Shown piece by piece: positions 24,478 to 33,457 of a stretch of DNA of 64,000 nucleotides. The number at the start of each line of letters is the position of its first letter. Positions within the stretch are counted from its first letter, which is position 1. The translations under genes and the position numbers were made by a program. The notes under the pieces are model-generated. The model was not told where the DNA came from and did not search any database. It saw only the letters and a list, made by a program, of their open reading frames with translations. Origin of the DNA: Streptomyces albidoflavus (lineage in GTDB: Bacteria; Actinomycetota; Actinomycetes; Streptomycetales; Streptomycetaceae); assembly GCF_000719955.1 (NCBI RefSeq), contig NZ_JOII01000039.1:1-64000 (forward strand), given 5' to 3'.

Positions 24478-25287
24478 TCAGCGGCGGGGCTCCCAGCGGA
24501 ACCACCGGCGTACAGCAAACAGGCTGAGCGCGATCCAGGCCAGCGACGTCACGGCGGCGGTGAGGATGTCGCCGCCGGACAGTTCGCCGGTCCAGCCGCC
24601 CCGGATCAGCGCCATCGCGCCGGTCAGCGGCAGCCGCTCGCAGACGGAGGCCAGGGAGTCCGGGAAGACCTCCAGCGGCACCACCATGCCGGAGCCGAGC
24701 ATCAGCACCAGCAGCACCGGCATCGCCATGACCTGCGCGGACTCGGCGGTACGGCTCAGGGCGCTGGTCAGCGCGGCGAGCACCACCATCAGCACGATGC
24801 CGACCAGGATGCCGAGGACGGCCAGGTGGGGCGCCTTGGGCGCGCCGATGTCGAGCAGCGCGGTGACGGCCACGATCAGCACGGCCGACTGGGCCAGGCC
24901 GATGATGATCGAGGGCACCGCGGTCCCGGCCAGGATCTCGTTGTCCCGCAGCTCACCGGTGCGCAGCCGCTTGAGGACCAGCTCGTCGCGGCGGGTCGCG
25001 TAGATGGTGACCAGCGAGCTGTAGACGGCGAAGAGGAGCGAGAAGCCGATGGCGCCGGGCAGGAGCACCAGCCCGAGGGTGAGCCCGGTGCCCTTCAGCG
25101 TGTCGTCGTCCACGGTCTGGGCGACGCTGAACGGCAGCACGAACGGCACGAAGAGCGCCGCGAACATCACGCCCTTGCTCCGGACCAGCAGCGCCAGCTC
25201 GGCCCGGGCCAGAGCGGCCAGCCGCCCGAGCGGACGCGTGCGCTGTTCCTGCCCGGCGGGCGCGGGGGGAGTGGTGACGGCGCTCAT
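24478..25287 (-). CDS. ABC-2 type transporter permease
   Basis: 269 residues with six predicted membrane helices (for example LLVRSKGVMFAALFVPFVLPF, GAIGFSLLFAVYSSLV, SIIIGLAQSAVLIVAVTALLD, GILVGIVLMVVLAAL, MAMPVLLVLMLGSGMVVPL, LTAAVTSLAWIALSLFAV). This is the usual ABC-2 exporter membrane subunit, including the TRRDELVLKRLRTG loop between helices 2 and 3. Its ATG overlaps the stop of the ATPase gene by 4 nt (ATGA). Probably exports a drug, peptide or lipid; substrate unknown. Confidence 0.9.
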   Translation of the reverse strand: MSAVTTPPAPAGQEQRTRPLGRLAALARAELALLVRSKGVMFAALFVPFVLPFSVAQTVDDDTLKGTGLTLGLVLLPGAIGFSLLFAVYSSLVTIYATRRDELVLKRLRTGELRDNEILAGTAVPSIIIGLAQSAVLIVAVTALLDIGAPKAPHLAVLGILVGIVLMVVLAALTSALSRTAESAQVMAMPVLLVLMLGSGMVVPLEVFPDSLASVCERLPLTGAMALIRGGWTGELSGGDILTAAVTSLAWIALSLFAVRRWFRWEPRR

Positions 25288-26267
25288 GCGGCGGTCTCCT
25301 TCCGGGGGTCGAGGGAGGCGGCGGCGGTGGCGGAGTCGCCCCGGCCGTCGGCCTCGCGGGCGATGTGCAGGAACGCCTCCTCCAGCGAGGCGGCCCGGAC
25401 GTCCAGCGAGCCGAGCGAGACGCCCGCGTCGCGCGCCCAGAGCAGCAGCGAGGTCGCGGCCTGCTGGAGGTTCTGCGTCATCAGCCGCACGGTGCGGCCG
25501 TCGTGGGAGTGCCCGGTGACGCCGAGCTGGTCCAGCGGGGGCAGGTCGCCGGGGAACCAGCCGTCGGGCAGGTCGAAGGTGATCCGCGACGGCTGCGCGC
25601 TCACCACGTCCTCGACGGTCCCCTCGCTGGCGATCCGGCCCTCGTGGAGGATGGCCAGCCGGTCGGCGAGCGCCTCGGCCTCCTCCAGGTAGTGCGTGGT
25701 CAGCAGCACCGTGGTGCCCTCGGCCCGCAGCTCGCGGACGAGCGACCAGGTGTCCTGCCGGCCCTCGGCGTCCAGCCCGGTCGTCGGCTCGTCCAGGAAG
25801 AGCACCTCGGGCCGCCCGAGCAGCGCCAGCGCCAGGTCCAGGCGCCGCTTCTCACCGCCGGAGAGCACCTTGACGCGGACGTCGGCGCGCTTGCCGAGCC
25901 CGACCATCTCCAGCGCCTCCCCGATCGGGCGGGCGCCGCTGGTGCATCCGGCCCACATCCGCAGGGTCTCGCGGACGGTCAGCTCGGAGGGGAAGCCGCC
26001 GTCCTGGAGCATGACGCCGATCCGGGGCCGCACGGCGTCCCGTTCGCCGAACGGGTCGTGCCCGAGCACCCGCACCCGCCCGGAGGCGGGCCGCGCGAGC
26101 CCTTCGAGCACTTCGAGGGTGGAGGTCTTGCCCGCGCCGTTGGTCCCCAGCAGCGCGAACAGCTCGCCGCGGCCGACGGTGAAGGAGACGCCCCGAACCG
26201 CTTCGAAGCCGCCCCCGTACACCCGCCGCAGATCAGTCACATCGATCACGTGGTCTTCGGTGTTCAT
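25284..26267 (-). CDS. ABC transporter ATP-binding protein
   Basis: 327 residues. Walker A LLGTNGAGKTS, Q-loop VMLQDGGFP, signature VLSGGEKRRLDLALALLG, Walker [13 protein letters not shown] and switch His in LLTTHYLEEAEALADR are all intact. A C-terminal DrrA-type extension (about 220-327) has a DLPDGWF strand pair. First gene of the four-gene exporter and two-component unit. Upstream, a region of about 110 bp with its promoter separates it from the terminator of the adjacent tRNA-Gly. Confidence 0.93.
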   Translation of the reverse strand: MNTEDHVIDVTDLRRVYGGGFEAVRGVSFTVGRGELFALLGTNGAGKTSTLEVLEGLARPASGRVRVLGHDPFGERDAVRPRIGVMLQDGGFPSELTVRETLRMWAGCTSGARPIGEALEMVGLGKRADVRVKVLSGGEKRRLDLALALLGRPEVLFLDEPTTGLDAEGRQDTWSLVRELRAEGTTVLLTTHYLEEAEALADRLAILHEGRIASEGTVEDVVSAQPSRITFDLPDGWFPGDLPPLDQLGVTGHSHDGRTVRLMTQNLQQAATSLLLWARDAGVSLGSLDVRAASLEEAFLHIAREADGRGDSATAAASLDPRKETAA

Positions 26268-26381
26268 GCCTCCACCCTCGCCGCCCCCGGAGGCCGTCGG
26301 CAGTGCACGCTGTCACCGGTCCCCATGACAAATGTCAGAGCGGGCGGACCCGGGGCCGCTCGACGCCCCCAGGGCACAGCA

Positions 26382-26410
26382 AAAGGCCCCAGTCATCGAC
26401 TGGGGCCTTT
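26382..26410 (-). terminator. Terminator of the second tRNA-Gly transcript
   Basis: AAAGGCCCCAGTC, loop ATC, exact complement: a 13-bp stem ending in a T-run, 6 nt beyond the tRNA 3' end. Confidence 0.85.
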
Positions 26411-26416
26411 CAACGG

Positions 26417-26489
26417 AGCGGACGACCAGGTTCGAACTGGCGACCTCAACCTTGGCAAGGTTGCGCTCTACCAACTGAGCTACGTCCGC
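26417..26489 (-). tRNA. tRNA-Gly (GCC), copy 2
   Basis: Acceptor GCGGACG/CGTCCGC, anticodon GCC in the same arm as copy 1, T-loop GTTCGAAC. It differs from copy 1 by compensatory changes in the acceptor and T stems. CCA is not encoded. Confidence 0.93.
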
Positions 26490-26586
26490 ACTGCATCCGA
26501 CCGGCTCTCACCGATCGGCGCTTCCCTCACTCTACCCGAACTTCCAGGTGGTCCGAAGACCACCGGAGATCCGGGCGGTGCTGAAG

Positions 26587-26658
26587 AGCGGGTGACAGGA
26601 ATTGCACACTGCGCCTCCCTCTTGGAAAGAGGGTGTTCTACTACTGAACTACACCCGC
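26587..26658 (-). tRNA. tRNA-Gly (TCC)
   Basis: Acceptor GCGGGTG/CACCCGC, anticodon stem CCCTC/GAGGG around TTTCCAA giving TCC. The T-arm sequence GTGTGCAATTCCTGT has the T-loop GCAATTC instead of GTTCGAA, typical of some actinobacterial tRNA-Gly(TCC). CCA is not encoded. Confidence 0.88.
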
Positions 26659-26802
26659 ACTACCTGGGGGTTTCGGCCTGTCGGCCTCGCCCCTCGGCGT
26701 GCTCCGAACTCTAGCTGATCACCGGGGGTGTCGCGCAAGTCGGCTGCTCGCACCGGGATGTGCACCCCCGGGTCCCGGGCCCGGCCAGGAGCCGGGCCCG
26801 CC

Positions 26803-27120
26803 TCAGTTGGCCTGTTCGAACGCCTCGTAGACCCGCTTCGGGATGCGTCCGCGCGGCGGTACGTCCATCTGGTGCGAGCGGGCCCAGGCACGCACCGCGG
26901 CGGGGTCGGCGGCGACGGAGGTCCGCTGGTAGGCGCGGCCGGAGGCGGAGCGCTTACGGCCGGCCCTCAGGTACGGCTCCAGCGTTTCGCGGAGCTTTTC
27001 CGCATTGGTTCGGTTCAGGTCGATCTCGTACGACGTGCCGTCCAGCCCGAAGGCGACCGTTTCCGACGCTTCACCGCCGTCGATGTCGTCGAAGAGAGTG
27101 ACCACGACTCGCTGCGCCAC
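26803..27120 (-). CDS. lsrL: Lsr2-family nucleoid-associated protein (Lsr2-like paralogue)
   Basis: 105 residues. The N-terminal dimerisation domain (MAQRVVVTLFDDIDGGEASETVAFGLDGTSYEIDL) and a C-terminal DNA-binding domain (VRAWARSHQMDVPPRGRIPKRVYEAFEQA), with the RGR AT-hook-like loop that inserts in the minor groove of AT-rich DNA, are both present. Lsr2 proteins bridge and silence AT-rich, often foreign, DNA. Position beside purSQL fits the second Streptomyces paralogue, LsrL; the symbol rests on that synteny, recalled from literature. GTG start at 27120 gives the standard MAQ-type N-terminus, with AGGGA about 10 nt upstream. Confidence 0.9.
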   Translation of the reverse strand: MAQRVVVTLFDDIDGGEASETVAFGLDGTSYEIDLNRTNAEKLRETLEPYLRAGRKRSASGRAYQRTSVAADPAAVRAWARSHQMDVPPRGRIPKRVYEAFEQAN

Positions 27121-27430
27121 GAATATCGGTCCCTTCATGCGGCACCCCGGTCCGGTGCTCCGCGGCCTGCGGGGGCGGCTCCCGGTCGGGTGGACCGGGG
27201 CGCCGACCTGGCGGGACGCGGCCGGGACGTGCGGTGATGCCGGTGGTTCGGCTGTTTCTGCGGAATGCCGCATTATCGCGGCCATTCCTTTGTACAGCGG
27301 CGGACAATCCTTGGGGAAGACCTTCTCATTGTTCCCTCATGATTGCCCGGAATGCGGGCTGCGCGATTTTCCCTGGATTTTTCGCGAGCGCATCACTTCT
27401 GATACCGGAACGTGATGCCCGTCACGCTCG

Positions 27431-27462
27431 CTACGCGCGTAGAAATTTTGGCCGGGTACGCT
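27431..27462 (+). promoter_or_regulatory. purS promoter with overlapping palindrome
   Basis: CTACGCGCGTAG (27431-27442), a perfect 12-bp palindrome, sits where a -35 would be for the -10 TACGCT at 27457-27462; the purS start is 44 bp further. The 27121-27505 region is otherwise gene-free and comparatively AT-rich (27285-27400). Confidence 0.5.
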
Positions 27463-27505
27463 GAACGGACCTGCTCAGCACCAGCACCACACACCGGGAG
27501 TGCCA

Positions 27506-27757
27506 GTGGCACGCGTCGTAGTCGACGTCATGCTCAAGCCGGAGATCCTCGACCCTCAGGGCCAGGCGGTGCAGCGTGCACTGCCGCGTCTCGGCTTCGA
27601 GGGAATCTCCGACGTACGTCAGGGAAAGCGTTTCGAACTCGAAGTGGACGGGCCGGTGGACGACGCCGCTCTCGCCCGTATCCACGAACTGGCGGAGACC
27701 TTCCTCGCCAACACCGTGATCGAGAACTTCACCGTGAAGGTCGAGGAAGAGAAGTGA
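27506..27757 (+). CDS. purS: Phosphoribosylformylglycinamidine synthase subunit PurS
   Basis: 83 residues from the GTG at 27506 (N-terminus [21 protein letters not shown], ribosome-binding site GGGAG); a GTG two codons earlier is possible. PurS is the small bridging subunit that, with PurQ and PurL, forms the FGAM synthase complex. The conserved [11 protein letters not shown] and [11 protein letters not shown] segments are present. Its stop overlaps the purQ start (GTGA), so the three genes purS-purQ-purL are translationally coupled. Confidence 0.95.
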   Translation: MARVVVDVMLKPEILDPQGQAVQRALPRLGFEGISDVRQGKRFELEVDGPVDDAALARIHELAETFLANTVIENFTVKVEEEK

Positions 27758-28464
27758 CCGCGGGACCCACCCCCGCCGCCCGCTCGAACACCCGGGTCGG
27801 CGTCGTCACCTTCCCCGGCAGCCTGGACGACCGCGACACCCAGCGGGCGATCCGCCTCGCGGGCGCCGAGGCCGTGCCGCTCTGGCACAAGGACAAGAGC
27901 CTCCAGCAGGTCGACGCCGTCGTCCTGCCCGGCGGCTTCTCCTACGGCGACTACCTGCGGGCCGGCGCCATCTCCCGCTTCTCGCCCCTGATGGAGAAGG
28001 TCATCGACGGCGCCCGCGCGGGCCTGCCGGTGCTCGGCATCTGCAACGGCTTCCAGGTCCTCACCGAGGCCCACCTGCTGCCCGGCGCGATGCTCGGCAA
28101 CGACCACCTGCACTTCATCTGCCGCGACCAGAAGCTGCGCGTGGAGAACACCGCCACCGCCTGGACCGGCGACTACGTGGCGGGCCAGGAGATCCACATC
28201 CCGCTGAAGAACATGGACGGGCGGTACGTCGCGGACTCCCGCACGCTCGACATGCTGGAGGCCGAGGGCCGCGTCGCCTTCCGGTACCTCGACGTCAACC
28301 CGAACGGCTCGCTCCGCGACATCGCCGGCATCACCAACGAGGCCGGGAACGTCGTCGGCCTCATGCCGCACCCGGAGCACGCCGTCGAGCCGCTCGTCGG
28401 CTCCGGCCGCACCGACGGCCTGCCCTTCTTCACCTCGATCATCAAGAAGCTGGTCAGCGCATGA
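27754..28464 (+). CDS. purQ: Phosphoribosylformylglycinamidine synthase subunit PurQ (glutaminase)
   Basis: 236 residues. Class I glutamine amidotransferase that feeds ammonia to PurL. The catalytic Cys is in [10 protein letters not shown] and the His/Glu pair is in [26 protein letters not shown] and [18 protein letters not shown] are typical. It overlaps purS upstream by 4 nt (GTGA) and purL downstream by 4 nt (ATGA), which fits a fixed-ratio complex. Confidence 0.97.
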   Translation: MTAGPTPAARSNTRVGVVTFPGSLDDRDTQRAIRLAGAEAVPLWHKDKSLQQVDAVVLPGGFSYGDYLRAGAISRFSPLMEKVIDGARAGLPVLGICNGFQVLTEAHLLPGAMLGNDHLHFICRDQKLRVENTATAWTGDYVAGQEIHIPLKNMDGRYVADSRTLDMLEAEGRVAFRYLDVNPNGSLRDIAGITNEAGNVVGLMPHPEHAVEPLVGSGRTDGLPFFTSIIKKLVSA

Positions 28465-30710
28465 GCCTGGACACGGTCAAGCACGCGACCGACACCCCGG
28501 ACACCGAGCAGCCCTGGGCGGAGCTGGGCCTCAAGGAGGACGAGTACGCCCGGGTCCGCGAGATCCTCGGCCGCCGTCCCACCGGCGCCGAGCTGGCGAT
28601 GTACTCGGTGATGTGGTCCGAGCACTGCTCGTACAAGTCGTCCAAGGTGCACCTGCGCCAGTTCGGCGAGAAGGCCCCGCAGTCGGACGCCATGCTCGTC
28701 GGCATCGGTGAGAACGCCGGTGTGGTCGACGTCGGCCAGGGCTACGCGGTCACCTTCAAGGTCGAGTCGCACAACCACCCCTCGTACGTCGAGCCCTACC
28801 AGGGCGCGGCCACCGGTGTCGGCGGCATCGTCCGCGACATCATCGCGATGGGCGCCCGCCCGGTCGCGGTGGTCGACCCGCTGCGCTTCGGCGCCGCCGA
28901 CCACCCCGACACCCGGCGCGTACTGCCCGGCGTCGTCGCGGGCATCGGCGGCTACGGCAACTGCCTGGGCCTGCCCAACATCGGCGGCGAGGTCGTCTTC
29001 GACTCCTGCTACCAGGGCAACCCGCTGGTCAATGCCGGCGCCATCGGCGTCATGCGGCACGAGGACATCCACCTCGCCAAGGCCTCCGGCACCGGCAACA
29101 AGGTCATCCTCTACGGCGCCCGGACCGGCGGCGACGGCATCGGCGGCGCCTCGATCCTGGCCTCCGAGACCTTCGACGATGCCAAGCCCAGCAAGCGCCC
29201 CGCCGTCCAGGTCGGTGACCCCTTCCAGGAGAAGCTCCTCATCGAGTGCACCCTGGAGGCGTTCGCCGAGAAGCTGGTCGTCGGCATCCAGGACCTCGGC
29301 GCGGCCGGGCTCTCCTGCGCCACCAGCGAGCTGGCCTCCAACGGCTCCGGCGGTATGCGGGTCACCCTGGACGACGTACCGCTGCGCGACTCCACGCTCT
29401 CGCCCGAGGAGATCCTCATGAGCGAGTCGCAGGAGCGCATGTGCGCCGTGGTCGAGCCGGAGAAGGTCGACCGCTTCCTCGCCATCTGCGAGAAGTGGGA
29501 CGTCATCGCCACCGTCATCGGCGAGGTCACCGACGGGGACCGGCTGGAGATCTTCTGGCACGGCGAGAAGATCGTCGACGTCGACCCGCGCACCGTCGCC
29601 CACGACGGCCCGGTCTACGAGCGCCCCCTCGCCCGCCCCGAGTGGCAGGACGCCCTCCAGGCCGACGACGCGGGCAAGCTCCCCCGCCCGGCCACCGGCG
29701 GCGAGCTGAAGGAGCAGGTCCTCGCCCTGCTCTCCTCGCCCAACCAGGCGTCCAAGTCCTGGATCACCTCCCAGTACGACCACTTCGTGCAGGGCAACAC
29801 GGTGCTGGCCCAGCCCGAGGACGCCGGCATGATCCGGGTCGACGAGGAGTCCGGGCTCGGCGTCGCCATCGCCACCGACGGCAACGGCCGGTTCGCCAAG
29901 CTCGACCCGTACCACGGGGCCCAGCTGGCGCTGGCCGAGGCGTACCGGAACGTCGCGACCACCGGCGCCAAGCCGCTCGCGGTCTCCGACTGCCTCAACT
30001 TCGGCTCGCCCGAGGACCCGGCCGTCATGTGGCAGTTCGCCGAGGCCATCCGCGGTCTCGCCGACGCCTGCCAGATCCTCGGCACCCCGGTCACCGGCGG
30101 CAACGTCTCGCTCTACAACCAGACCGGCGACGTGGCCATCCACCCGACCCCGGTCGTCGCCGTCCTCGGCGTCATCGACGACGTGGCCCGGCGCACCCCG
30201 GTCGCCTTCGCCGAGGAGGGCCAGCTGCTGTACCTCCTCGGGGAGACCCGCGAGGAGTTCGGCGGCTCGGCCTGGTCCCAGGTGGTCCACGACCACCTCG
30301 GCGGTCTGCCGCCCCGGGTCGACCTGGAGCGCGAGCGGCTGCTGGCCGACATCCTCATCTCGGCCTCCCGCGACGGCATGGTCGACGCCGCGCACGACCT
30401 CTCCGACGGCGGCCTCGTGCAGGCCGTCGCCGAGTCCTGCCTGCGCGGCCAGAAGGGCGCCCGGCTCGTCGTGCCGGACGGGCTGGACGCCTTCACCTTC
30501 CTGTTCAGCGAGTCGGCGGGGCGCGTGGTCGTCTCCGTGCCGCGCTCCGAGGAGCTGCGCTTCACCGACATGTGCGGTGCGCGCGGCCTGCCGGCCACCC
30601 GGATCGGTGTGGTCGACGGGGACGCGCTGGAGGTGCAGGGCGAGTTCACCCTCTCCCTGCGCGAGGTCCGCGAGGCGCACGAGGGCACCATCGAGGCGCT
30701 GATGGCCTGA
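28461..30710 (+). CDS. purL: Phosphoribosylformylglycinamidine synthase subunit PurL
   Basis: 749 residues, the small (PurS-dependent) PurL type. It converts FGAR to FGAM with ATP and ammonia from PurQ. Hallmarks are [52 protein letters not shown] segments, a duplicated AIRS-related fold, and the C-terminal [23 protein letters not shown] overlaps the purQ stop. A stem-loop lies 28 nt after the stop. Confidence 0.97.
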   Translation: MSLDTVKHATDTPDTEQPWAELGLKEDEYARVREILGRRPTGAELAMYSVMWSEHCSYKSSKVHLRQFGEKAPQSDAMLVGIGENAGVVDVGQGYAVTFKVESHNHPSYVEPYQGAATGVGGIVRDIIAMGARPVAVVDPLRFGAADHPDTRRVLPGVVAGIGGYGNCLGLPNIGGEVVFDSCYQGNPLVNAGAIGVMRHEDIHLAKASGTGNKVILYGARTGGDGIGGASILASETFDDAKPSKRPAVQVGDPFQEKLLIECTLEAFAEKLVVGIQDLGAAGLSCATSELASNGSGGMRVTLDDVPLRDSTLSPEEILMSESQERMCAVVEPEKVDRFLAICEKWDVIATVIGEVTDGDRLEIFWHGEKIVDVDPRTVAHDGPVYERPLARPEWQDALQADDAGKLPRPATGGELKEQVLALLSSPNQASKSWITSQYDHFVQGNTVLAQPEDAGMIRVDEESGLGVAIATDGNGRFAKLDPYHGAQLALAEAYRNVATTGAKPLAVSDCLNFGSPEDPAVMWQFAEAIRGLADACQILGTPVTGGNVSLYNQTGDVAIHPTPVVAVLGVIDDVARRTPVAFAEEGQLLYLLGETREEFGGSAWSQVVHDHLGGLPPRVDLERERLLADILISASRDGMVDAAHDLSDGGLVQAVAESCLRGQKGARLVVPDGLDAFTFLFSESAGRVVVSVPRSEELRFTDMCGARGLPATRIGVVDGDALEVQGEFTLSLREVREAHEGTIEALMA

Positions 30711-30737
30711 CGGCCACACCGTCCGCAGGGCTCCTCC

Positions 30738-30778
30738 GAGGTCCCGGCACCGGTCCCCGCGACCGGCGCCGGGACCTC
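30738..30778 (+). terminator. Hairpin after purSQL
   Basis: GAGGTCCCGGC (30738-30748) pairs with GCCGGGACCTC (30768-30778), with further inner pairing ACCGGT/CCGG. No T-run. Confidence 0.65.
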
Positions 30779-30895
30779 GCGCTTCCTCCCACGTACCGTC
30801 AACTCCCGGGCCATATCGGGCAGTTGAATCGCGCAACCGGTCACGGTCCGGGGGCCGTATCTTCACCCCGGCCCCACATCCGCCCCCGGGCGTCG

Positions 30896-30908
30896 TAGTC
30901 TCGGCCCC
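30896..30908 (+). promoter_or_regulatory. Putative leaderless -10 element for the DinB-family gene
   Basis: TAGTCT at 30896-30901, 7 nt, then ATG at 30909; no Shine-Dalgarno. Confidence 0.5.
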
Positions 30909-31703
30909 ATGCCAGCAGCCTCCGCACGCCGTCCCCGTTCGTACGACCCGGTGAAGACCCGCGCCGCCGTGCTCGCGCAGGCCGCGCACGTCGCCGAGGC
31001 CGTCCGCGCGCTCCGCCCCGACCAGCTGGGCGCCCCCAGCGGGCTCGGTGACTGGAGCGTCGCCGAACTCGTCGCCCACCTGGCGACCGGCGTCGACGGG
31101 CTCCGCGCGGGCCTGGTCGACCCCGCCCCGGCCGCCGCCGAGGTCGCGCTGCTCGACTGGGCCGCCGGCACCGGCTCGCGCGCCGAGGCCAACGCCCGGG
31201 CCGCCCGCGCGGCCGCCGAGGGCCAGGACCCGGTCGAGCGGTACACCCAGGCCACCGCGGAGTTCGCCCGGCTGCTGGCCGACGTCCCGCTGGACCGGGT
31301 CATCGCCGCCCGGGCCGGCGCGATGACCTTCACCGACTTCCTCGTCACCCGCGCCGTGGAACTGGTCGTCCACTCCGACGACCTGCGGCGCGCCACCGGC
31401 GTCGACATCCCGCTCGACCGCCAGGCGCTGGCCGCCGTCGTCCGGGTCCTCGCGGACGCGCTGGCCGCCAAGGCGCCCGGCGGCTCGGTCGAGGTCCGCG
31501 TCCCGCCGTACGCCGTCGTGCAGTGCGTGGCGGGCCCCCGGCACACCCGCGGCACCCCGCCCAACGTGGTCGAGACCGACCCGCTGACCTGGGTACGGCT
31601 CGCCGCGGGCCGCACCGGCTGGGCCGAGGCGGTCGACGGCGGGCACCTCACGGCGGGCGGCGAGCGCGCCGACATCTCGGCCCTGCTGCCCGTCCTCTCC
31701 TGA
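30909..31703 (+). CDS. Mycothiol-dependent maleylpyruvate isomerase family protein
   Basis: 264 residues. The N-terminal DinB-like four-helix domain carries metal-binding His candidates: the LGDWSVAELVAHLATG segment and VELVVHSDDLRRATG. The C-terminal SCP2-like domain (about 185-260) includes VVETDPLTWVRLAAGRTGWAEAVDGGHLTAGGERADIS. Members conjugate or isomerise substrates with mycothiol, the actinobacterial thiol; the substrate here is unknown. It sits alone between purL and purF on the same strand, an arrangement also recalled from other Streptomyces. Confidence 0.8.
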   Translation: MPAASARRPRSYDPVKTRAAVLAQAAHVAEAVRALRPDQLGAPSGLGDWSVAELVAHLATGVDGLRAGLVDPAPAAAEVALLDWAAGTGSRAEANARAARAAAEGQDPVERYTQATAEFARLLADVPLDRVIAARAGAMTFTDFLVTRAVELVVHSDDLRRATGVDIPLDRQALAAVVRVLADALAAKAPGGSVEVRVPPYAVVQCVAGPRHTRGTPPNVVETDPLTWVRLAAGRTGWAEAVDGGHLTAGGERADISALLPVLS

Positions 31704-31838
31704 CCGGCCCCGCCTCCGGGCGGACGGGCGGGAGAGCGATTCCTCACACTCGTCCATCCGCCCGGAGAACCCGCAGGTCACACGGGTGTGCTCCAGAAAA
31801 GACGGGGTCCCCCATTCGGCCCGGTGGTCGATCTCGCC

Positions 31839-31851
31839 TACACTCGGAGGC
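31839..31851 (+). promoter_or_regulatory. Putative leaderless -10 element for purF
   Basis: TACACT at 31839-31844, 7 nt (CGGAGGC), then GTG. The spacer also looks like a weak Shine-Dalgarno placed too close to the start. Confidence 0.5.
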
Positions 31852-33369
31852 GTGCCACGTGGTGACGGTCTCCTTAATCACGATCTGCTCCCCGGTGAGA
31901 AAGGCCCCCAGGACGCTTGCGGCGTCTTCGGTGTCTGGGCTCCGGGCGAAGAGGTCGCCAAGCTCTCCTACTTCGGGCTGTACGCCCTCCAACACCGGGG
32001 CCAGGAGTCCGCGGGAATCGCGGTCAGCAACGGCTCCCAGATCCTCGTCTTCAAGGACATGGGCCTTGTCTCCCAGGTCTTCGACGAGACTTCCCTCGGC
32101 TCCCTGACGGGCCACATCGCGGTGGGCCACGCCCGCTACTCCACCACCGGTGCCTCGGTGTGGGAGAACGCCCAGCCGACGTTCCGCGCCACCGCGCACG
32201 GATCGATCGCCCTCGGCCACAACGGCAACCTGGTCAACACGGTCGAGCTGGCCGAGATGGTCGCCGCCCTGCCGAAGGAGAACGGCCGGGCCACCCAGGT
32301 CGCGGCCACCAACGACACCGACCTGATCACGGCGCTCCTCGCCGGGCAGACGGACGACGACGGCAAGCCCCTCACCCTTGAGGACGCCGCCGCCAAGGTC
32401 CTCCCCGACGTCAAGGGCGCCTTCTCGCTCGTCTTCATGGACGAGCACACCCTCTACGCCGCCCGCGACCCGCAGGGCATCCGTCCGCTGGTCCTCGGCC
32501 GCCTGGAGCGCGGCTGGGTGGTCGCCAGCGAGAGCGCCGCCCTGGACATCTGCGGCGCCAGCTTCGTCCGCGAGATCGAGCCCGGCGAACTCGTCGCCAT
32601 CGACGAGAACGGCCTGCGCAGCTCCCGCTTCGCCGAGGCCAAGCCGAAGGGCTGCGTCTTCGAGTACGTCTACCTGGCCCGCCCCGACACCGACATCGCC
32701 GGGCGGAACGTCTACCTCTCGCGCGTCGAGATGGGCCGCCGCCTGGCCGCCGAGGCCCCGGCCGAGGCCGACCTGGTCATAGCGACCCCGGAGTCCGGCA
32801 CGCCGGCCGCCATCGGGTACGCGGAGGCCAGCGGCATCCCCTTCGGCGCCGGACTGGTCAAGAACGCCTACGTCGGCCGGACCTTCATCCAGCCCTCGCA
32901 GACCATCCGCCAGCTGGGCATCCGCCTCAAGCTCAACCCGCTCAAGGAAGTCATCAAGGGCAAGCGGCTGGTCGTCGTCGACGACTCGATCGTCCGCGGC
33001 AACACCCAGCGGGCCCTGGTCCGGATGCTCCGCGAGGCCGGCGCGGCCGAGGTGCACATCCGCATCTCCTCGCCGCCGGTCAAGTGGCCCTGCTTCTTCG
33101 GCATCGACTTCGCGACCCGCGCCGAGCTGATCGCCAACGGCATGACCGTCGAGGAGATCGGCACCTCCATGGGGGCCGACTCGCTGGCGTACATCTCGAT
33201 CGACTCGATGATCGAGGCCACCACCATCGACAAGCCGAACCTCTGCCGGGCCTGCTTCGACGGTGAATACCCGATGACGCTGCCCGACCCCGAGCTGCTC
33301 GGCAAGCAGCTCCTGGAGACCGAGCTGGCGGGCGGCGCCGACGCCGCCGACGCCCTCCGCCGCCCGTAG
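31852..33369 (+). CDS. purF: Amidophosphoribosyltransferase
   Basis: 505 residues. It commits PRPP to purine synthesis using glutamine. A short propeptide precedes the Ntn nucleophile Cys in DACGVFGVW, exposed after cleavage. The glutaminase domain has YGLYALQHRGQESAGIA and GHNGNLVN. The PRPP site is RLVVVDDSIVRGNTQRALV. Cysteines in the C-terminal part (WPCFFGIDF and NLCRACFDGEYP) match the Fe-S-cluster PurF class. It is followed 88 bp later by purM; the two may be cotranscribed. Confidence 0.97.
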   Translation: MPRGDGLLNHDLLPGEKGPQDACGVFGVWAPGEEVAKLSYFGLYALQHRGQESAGIAVSNGSQILVFKDMGLVSQVFDETSLGSLTGHIAVGHARYSTTGASVWENAQPTFRATAHGSIALGHNGNLVNTVELAEMVAALPKENGRATQVAATNDTDLITALLAGQTDDDGKPLTLEDAAAKVLPDVKGAFSLVFMDEHTLYAARDPQGIRPLVLGRLERGWVVASESAALDICGASFVREIEPGELVAIDENGLRSSRFAEAKPKGCVFEYVYLARPDTDIAGRNVYLSRVEMGRRLAAEAPAEADLVIATPESGTPAAIGYAEASGIPFGAGLVKNAYVGRTFIQPSQTIRQLGIRLKLNPLKEVIKGKRLVVVDDSIVRGNTQRALVRMLREAGAAEVHIRISSPPVKWPCFFGIDFATRAELIANGMTVEEIGTSMGADSLAYISIDSMIEATTIDKPNLCRACFDGEYPMTLPDPELLGKQLLETELAGGADAADALRRP

Positions 33370-33457
33370 CAGGTAGCCCCGCCGCCCCTCCGCCGCGTGC
33401 CGTCACCGCCGACGGCGCGGGCGGGCCGCCGGGCCGGCCGACACGAAAGTCCCAGCC

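Noticed and set aside
28173..31781. 1202-codon minus-strand frame opposite purQ, purL and the DinB-family gene
   Set aside because: Shadow caused by third-position GC bias; no conserved domain visible.
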